Under the pieces are notes generated by a model, which saw only the letters and a list, made by a program, of their open reading frames with translations, did no database searches and was not told the DNA's origin. Source: an uncultured Agathobacter sp. (lineage in GTDB: Bacteria > Bacillota > Clostridia > Lachnospirales > Lachnospiraceae). From it: DNA of 16,461 nucleotides. The stretch lies in NCBI GenBank assembly GCA_910587655.1, contig CAJUND010000046.1, positions 1 to 16,461 of the forward strand, written 5' to 3'. Shown piece after piece: positions 14,265 to 16,461 of the stretch (within the stretch, counting starts at the first letter, position 1; each line of letters starts with the position of its first letter). The position numbers and the translations under genes are program-made.

Positions 14265-15776
14265 CTACCTCTCCCTGATACTCTGTTTCAGTGCATCCGT
14301 CAGCGGTTCCAGGAAAAACTCGATAATCCTGCGTTTCCCGGTTCTGATTTCCACGCTGCATTCCATTCCCTGCGCCAGTTTTTTTCCGGCAAGCTTACTT
14401 TTTTCAAGCTGTATGTCCACCCGGTAAATTTTCTGCATCTTTTCGTTTTCCGTTGCATCGGGGCTGATATAGCTTACAGTTCCGGACAGCATTCCGTACT
14501 TCTGGTAATCATAGGTGTCAATTTTTACGCTGACTTTCTGCCCCTCTTTTACATGTCCGATATCTGCATTTTCCACTTCCGCACTGACAATCATATATTT
14601 CGCATCCGGCACAAGTTCCGCGACATCCTGCGCTGCCGATACCACAGTTCCCGAATGTTCTGTTACCAGGGTTTTTACAATCCCGTCAAACGGCGCCCGG
14701 ATATCCCGGTTTTCATATTCATAATATTCCTGTTCCACGGACAGTCCCTGCTTCTTTAATTCATCCAGGTATCCCTGCCGCATTTCATATAATTCCGTTG
14801 TCCTCTGTTTTCTGTATTTTTCCAGGTCATCCACGGCGGACTCATAACTGCCCTTGTACTGCTCCACAGAACCGGCTTTTGTTATTACCTGCTGGTCGTT
14901 TTCACTCATCCGGTATTCCACAGAATTTTCATCTGCCGCGGCTGTAACCCCTGACTGCTCCATTTCGGATTTTTTAATGGAAACACGGGCGGCGGCGGTC
15001 TGTACATTCTGCTTTTTTTCCTCCCACTGTGCCTTTGACACTGCACCTGCCTGATAAAGCTTCCGGTATCTCTCCGCCTCATCCTTTGCATATTCATAAT
15101 CCTGTTCCAGCAGTTTCAGCTCCTGCTCTGCAAGGCTGTTGTCCATGTCCCTTTTTTCCCCGGCAATTTCTTCCTGGCTTTTCAGATAATTCCCCTGCTC
15201 CTTCTGTCTGATATAGCCTTTCTTCGCCAGCTCATACTGGTTTCTGGCATTTGCAATGGCAGCCTCATATGCATTTACTGCCAGGTAATCCGCCTCCTGC
15301 AGGCTGAGCATATAGTCCAGGACCTGTTTCTGGTCCTCTGTAAGCTCCATTTTGCTGTAACCGGAAATATCGGCTGAATCCAGCATCCTGGTAAGCAGCT
15401 CGACACGCAGTTCATTTAATCCTGTCTCCCCTTCGCTGTAGGTGATACTGCTTTTTTCCACTTCCTTGTCAAGGACATACAAAACGTCGCCTTTTCTGAC
15501 ACGGTCCCCTTCTTTCACATTCACGGTTCTGATAATGCCCGTGCCTGCGGACTGGATTTTCTGTACTTCGTTTTCCCCCTGTACCTGTCCCCTGGCAACT
15601 GACACTTCGTCCACTTTTCCCATACATGCCCATGCCACGGTAAGGACCAGCAGAAGAAATACCGTCCAGATAATTCCTCGTCCCACGGGTGACGTCGGCG
15701 TTTCTACAATTTCCATTGCCTCCGGAAGAAATTCAGAACGGAGCTTCTGTAATCTTCTGTTATCTTTTGTTTTCAT
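14265..15776 (-). CDS. HlyD-family secretion adaptor protein
   Basis: This 503-residue membrane-fusion protein has a cytoplasmic N-terminus (1-33), one membrane segment (about 34-51), an HlyD/biotinyl-lipoyl domain split into two halves (about 75-107 and 355-385, including IRAPFDGIV), a long coiled-coil hairpin (about 145-350) and a C-terminal beta-barrel region. In type I secretion such proteins bridge the ABC exporter and TolC. The hairpin contains RYRKLYQAGAVSKAQW (236-251), the same R-x3-L-x6-S spacing as the AcrA/MacA tip motif that docks TolC. It lies between the ABC ATPase (29 bases away) and the TolC-like gene (9 bases away), all in one direction. The ribosome-binding site is weak, which suggests coupling to upstream translation. 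Confidence 0.88.
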   Translation of the reverse strand: MKTKDNRRLQKLRSEFLPEAMEIVETPTSPVGRGIIWTVFLLLVLTVAWACMGKVDEVSVARGQVQGENEVQKIQSAGTGIIRTVNVKEGDRVRKGDVLYVLDKEVEKSSITYSEGETGLNELRVELLTRMLDSADISGYSKMELTEDQKQVLDYMLSLQEADYLAVNAYEAAIANARNQYELAKKGYIRQKEQGNYLKSQEEIAGEKRDMDNSLAEQELKLLEQDYEYAKDEAERYRKLYQAGAVSKAQWEEKKQNVQTAAARVSIKKSEMEQSGVTAAADENSVEYRMSENDQQVITKAGSVEQYKGSYESAVDDLEKYRKQRTTELYEMRQGYLDELKKQGLSVEQEYYEYENRDIRAPFDGIVKTLVTEHSGTVVSAAQDVAELVPDAKYMIVSAEVENADIGHVKEGQKVSVKIDTYDYQKYGMLSGTVSYISPDATENEKMQKIYRVDIQLEKSKLAGKKLAQGMECSVEIRTGKRRIIEFFLEPLTDALKQSIRER

Positions 15777-15805
15777 CTTTTACTTTGTATTTTTGCCCTT
15801 TCCCT

Positions 15806-16461
15806 TTACTGGTTCATCTGCTGCTGGCGCAAAAGCTGGTAATACAGTCCCTTTCTGCCAATCAGTTCTTCCTGCGGACCATACTCCGCAATATTTCCTT
15901 TGTCCACCACCATAATGGCGTCCGCGTCTTTTAATGTTGAAAGACGGTGTGCAATAATAATCACGGTCCGGTCCCGGCAGATTTGTTTCAGATTGCGCTG
16001 TATAATACTTTCTGATTCATAATCCAGCGCGGATGTCGCCTCATCAAAAATCAGTATTCTCGGATTTGTTAAAAGCGCCCTTGCAATGGCTATCCTCTGT
16101 TTCTGTCCGCCGGAAAGCCCGGTTCCGCGCTCTCCCACCATTGTGTCATAACCGTCCGGAAATTCTGCAATAAATTCATGTGCGCCCGCTGTTTTTGCCG
16201 CATGGATAATCTCCTCCATGGACGCCCCCGGATTCTGCAGTGCTATGTTATCCCGGATACTTGCATTAAACAGAAAACTTTCCTGCAGGACTACGCCAAT
16301 CTGTCTTCTTAACATATACGGATTTGCAAGAGCAATATCAATTCCATCTATGGAGATTTTTCCGGATTCCGGAACATACAGACGCTGGATCAGCTTTGAA
16401 ATCGTACTTTTTCCCGAACCGCTCCTTCCCACAACACCTACCACAGTTCCTCTGGGAATAT
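15806..16461 (-). CDS. HlyB-like ABC transporter, ATPase domain (partial)
   Basis: Only the C-terminal nucleotide-binding domain lies in the window; the frame stays open to the window end, so the membrane part and any peptidase-like N-terminal domain are outside. Visible motifs are Walker A GRSGSGKST, Q-loop GVVLQES, signature LSGGQ, Walker B ILIFDEATSALD and H-loop IIIAHRLS. The sequence follows haemolysin exporter HlyB closely over much of its length (for example KLIQRLYVPESGKISIDG, and AKTAGAHEFIAEFPDGYDT), so it belongs to the type I secretion exporters. The transported protein is not in the window unless it is one of the neighbours. It is the first visible gene of the ABC, HlyD and TolC-like operon. 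Confidence 0.88.
   Translation of the reverse strand, partial: IPRGTVVGVVGRSGSGKSTISKLIQRLYVPESGKISIDGIDIALANPYMLRRQIGVVLQESFLFNASIRDNIALQNPGASMEEIIHAAKTAGAHEFIAEFPDGYDTMVGERGTGLSGGQKQRIAIARALLTNPRILIFDEATSALDYESESIIQRNLKQICRDRTVIIIAHRLSTLKDADAIMVVDKGNIAEYGPQEELIGRKGLYYQLLRQQQMNQ

Overview
The window looks like chromosome of a low-to-mid GC Bacillota (Clostridia), most probably a Lachnospiraceae-type gut bacterium. This is inferred from the BlaI/M56 regulatory pair, the ECF-type S component, the flagellin D0/D1 sequence, strong Shine-Dalgarno sites and sigma-A-like promoters. No rRNA, tRNA or CRISPR array was seen. The window has a decaying accessory part (1-6060) and a more intact metabolic, surface and secretion part (6060-16461).

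Left part, all on the minus strand. A Bro-N/DinD-type protein (71-934) lies just downstream of a UvrD-like helicase fused to a RecB-type nuclease (985-3681). The helicase gene has its own good promoter but is interrupted by a TGA at codon 3 and an in-frame TAA mid-gene. An intact IS1182-family element (3898-5758) separates a short acidic C-terminal coding remnant (3836-3897) from a RhuM-like remnant (5759-5987) that has several stops and a frameshift. This is typical of a decaying island.

Middle part, plus strand. A consensus promoter with two 16-bp perfect palindromes 20 bp apart drives a BlaI/MecI-type repressor and an overlapping M56 (BlaR1-like) membrane metalloprotease. The protease's extracellular part is not a penicillin-binding sensor. 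After a terminator and a new promoter come an Fe-S aldo/keto reductase, an ECF-type S component and a DUF1893 deaminase-fold protein. These three are probably one operon for handling an unidentified small molecule. A bidirectional terminator closes it.

Right part, minus strand. A type I secretion-like operon reads HlyB-like ABC ATPase (cut by the window end), HlyD-like adaptor, then a secreted TolC-like coiled-coil protein of only 257 residues. The adaptor keeps an AcrA-like R-L-S tip motif and the small protein has two TolC-type helical repeats, which suggests a shortened tripartite exporter in a cell that probably has no outer membrane. Downstream is a flagellin whose hypervariable region holds about seven beta-propeller-like repeats between glycine/serine linkers. 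An in-frame TAG, where flagellins usually have Gln, separates its C-terminal D1/D0 domain. TAG ends two neighbouring genes normally, so this is probably a nonsense mutation.
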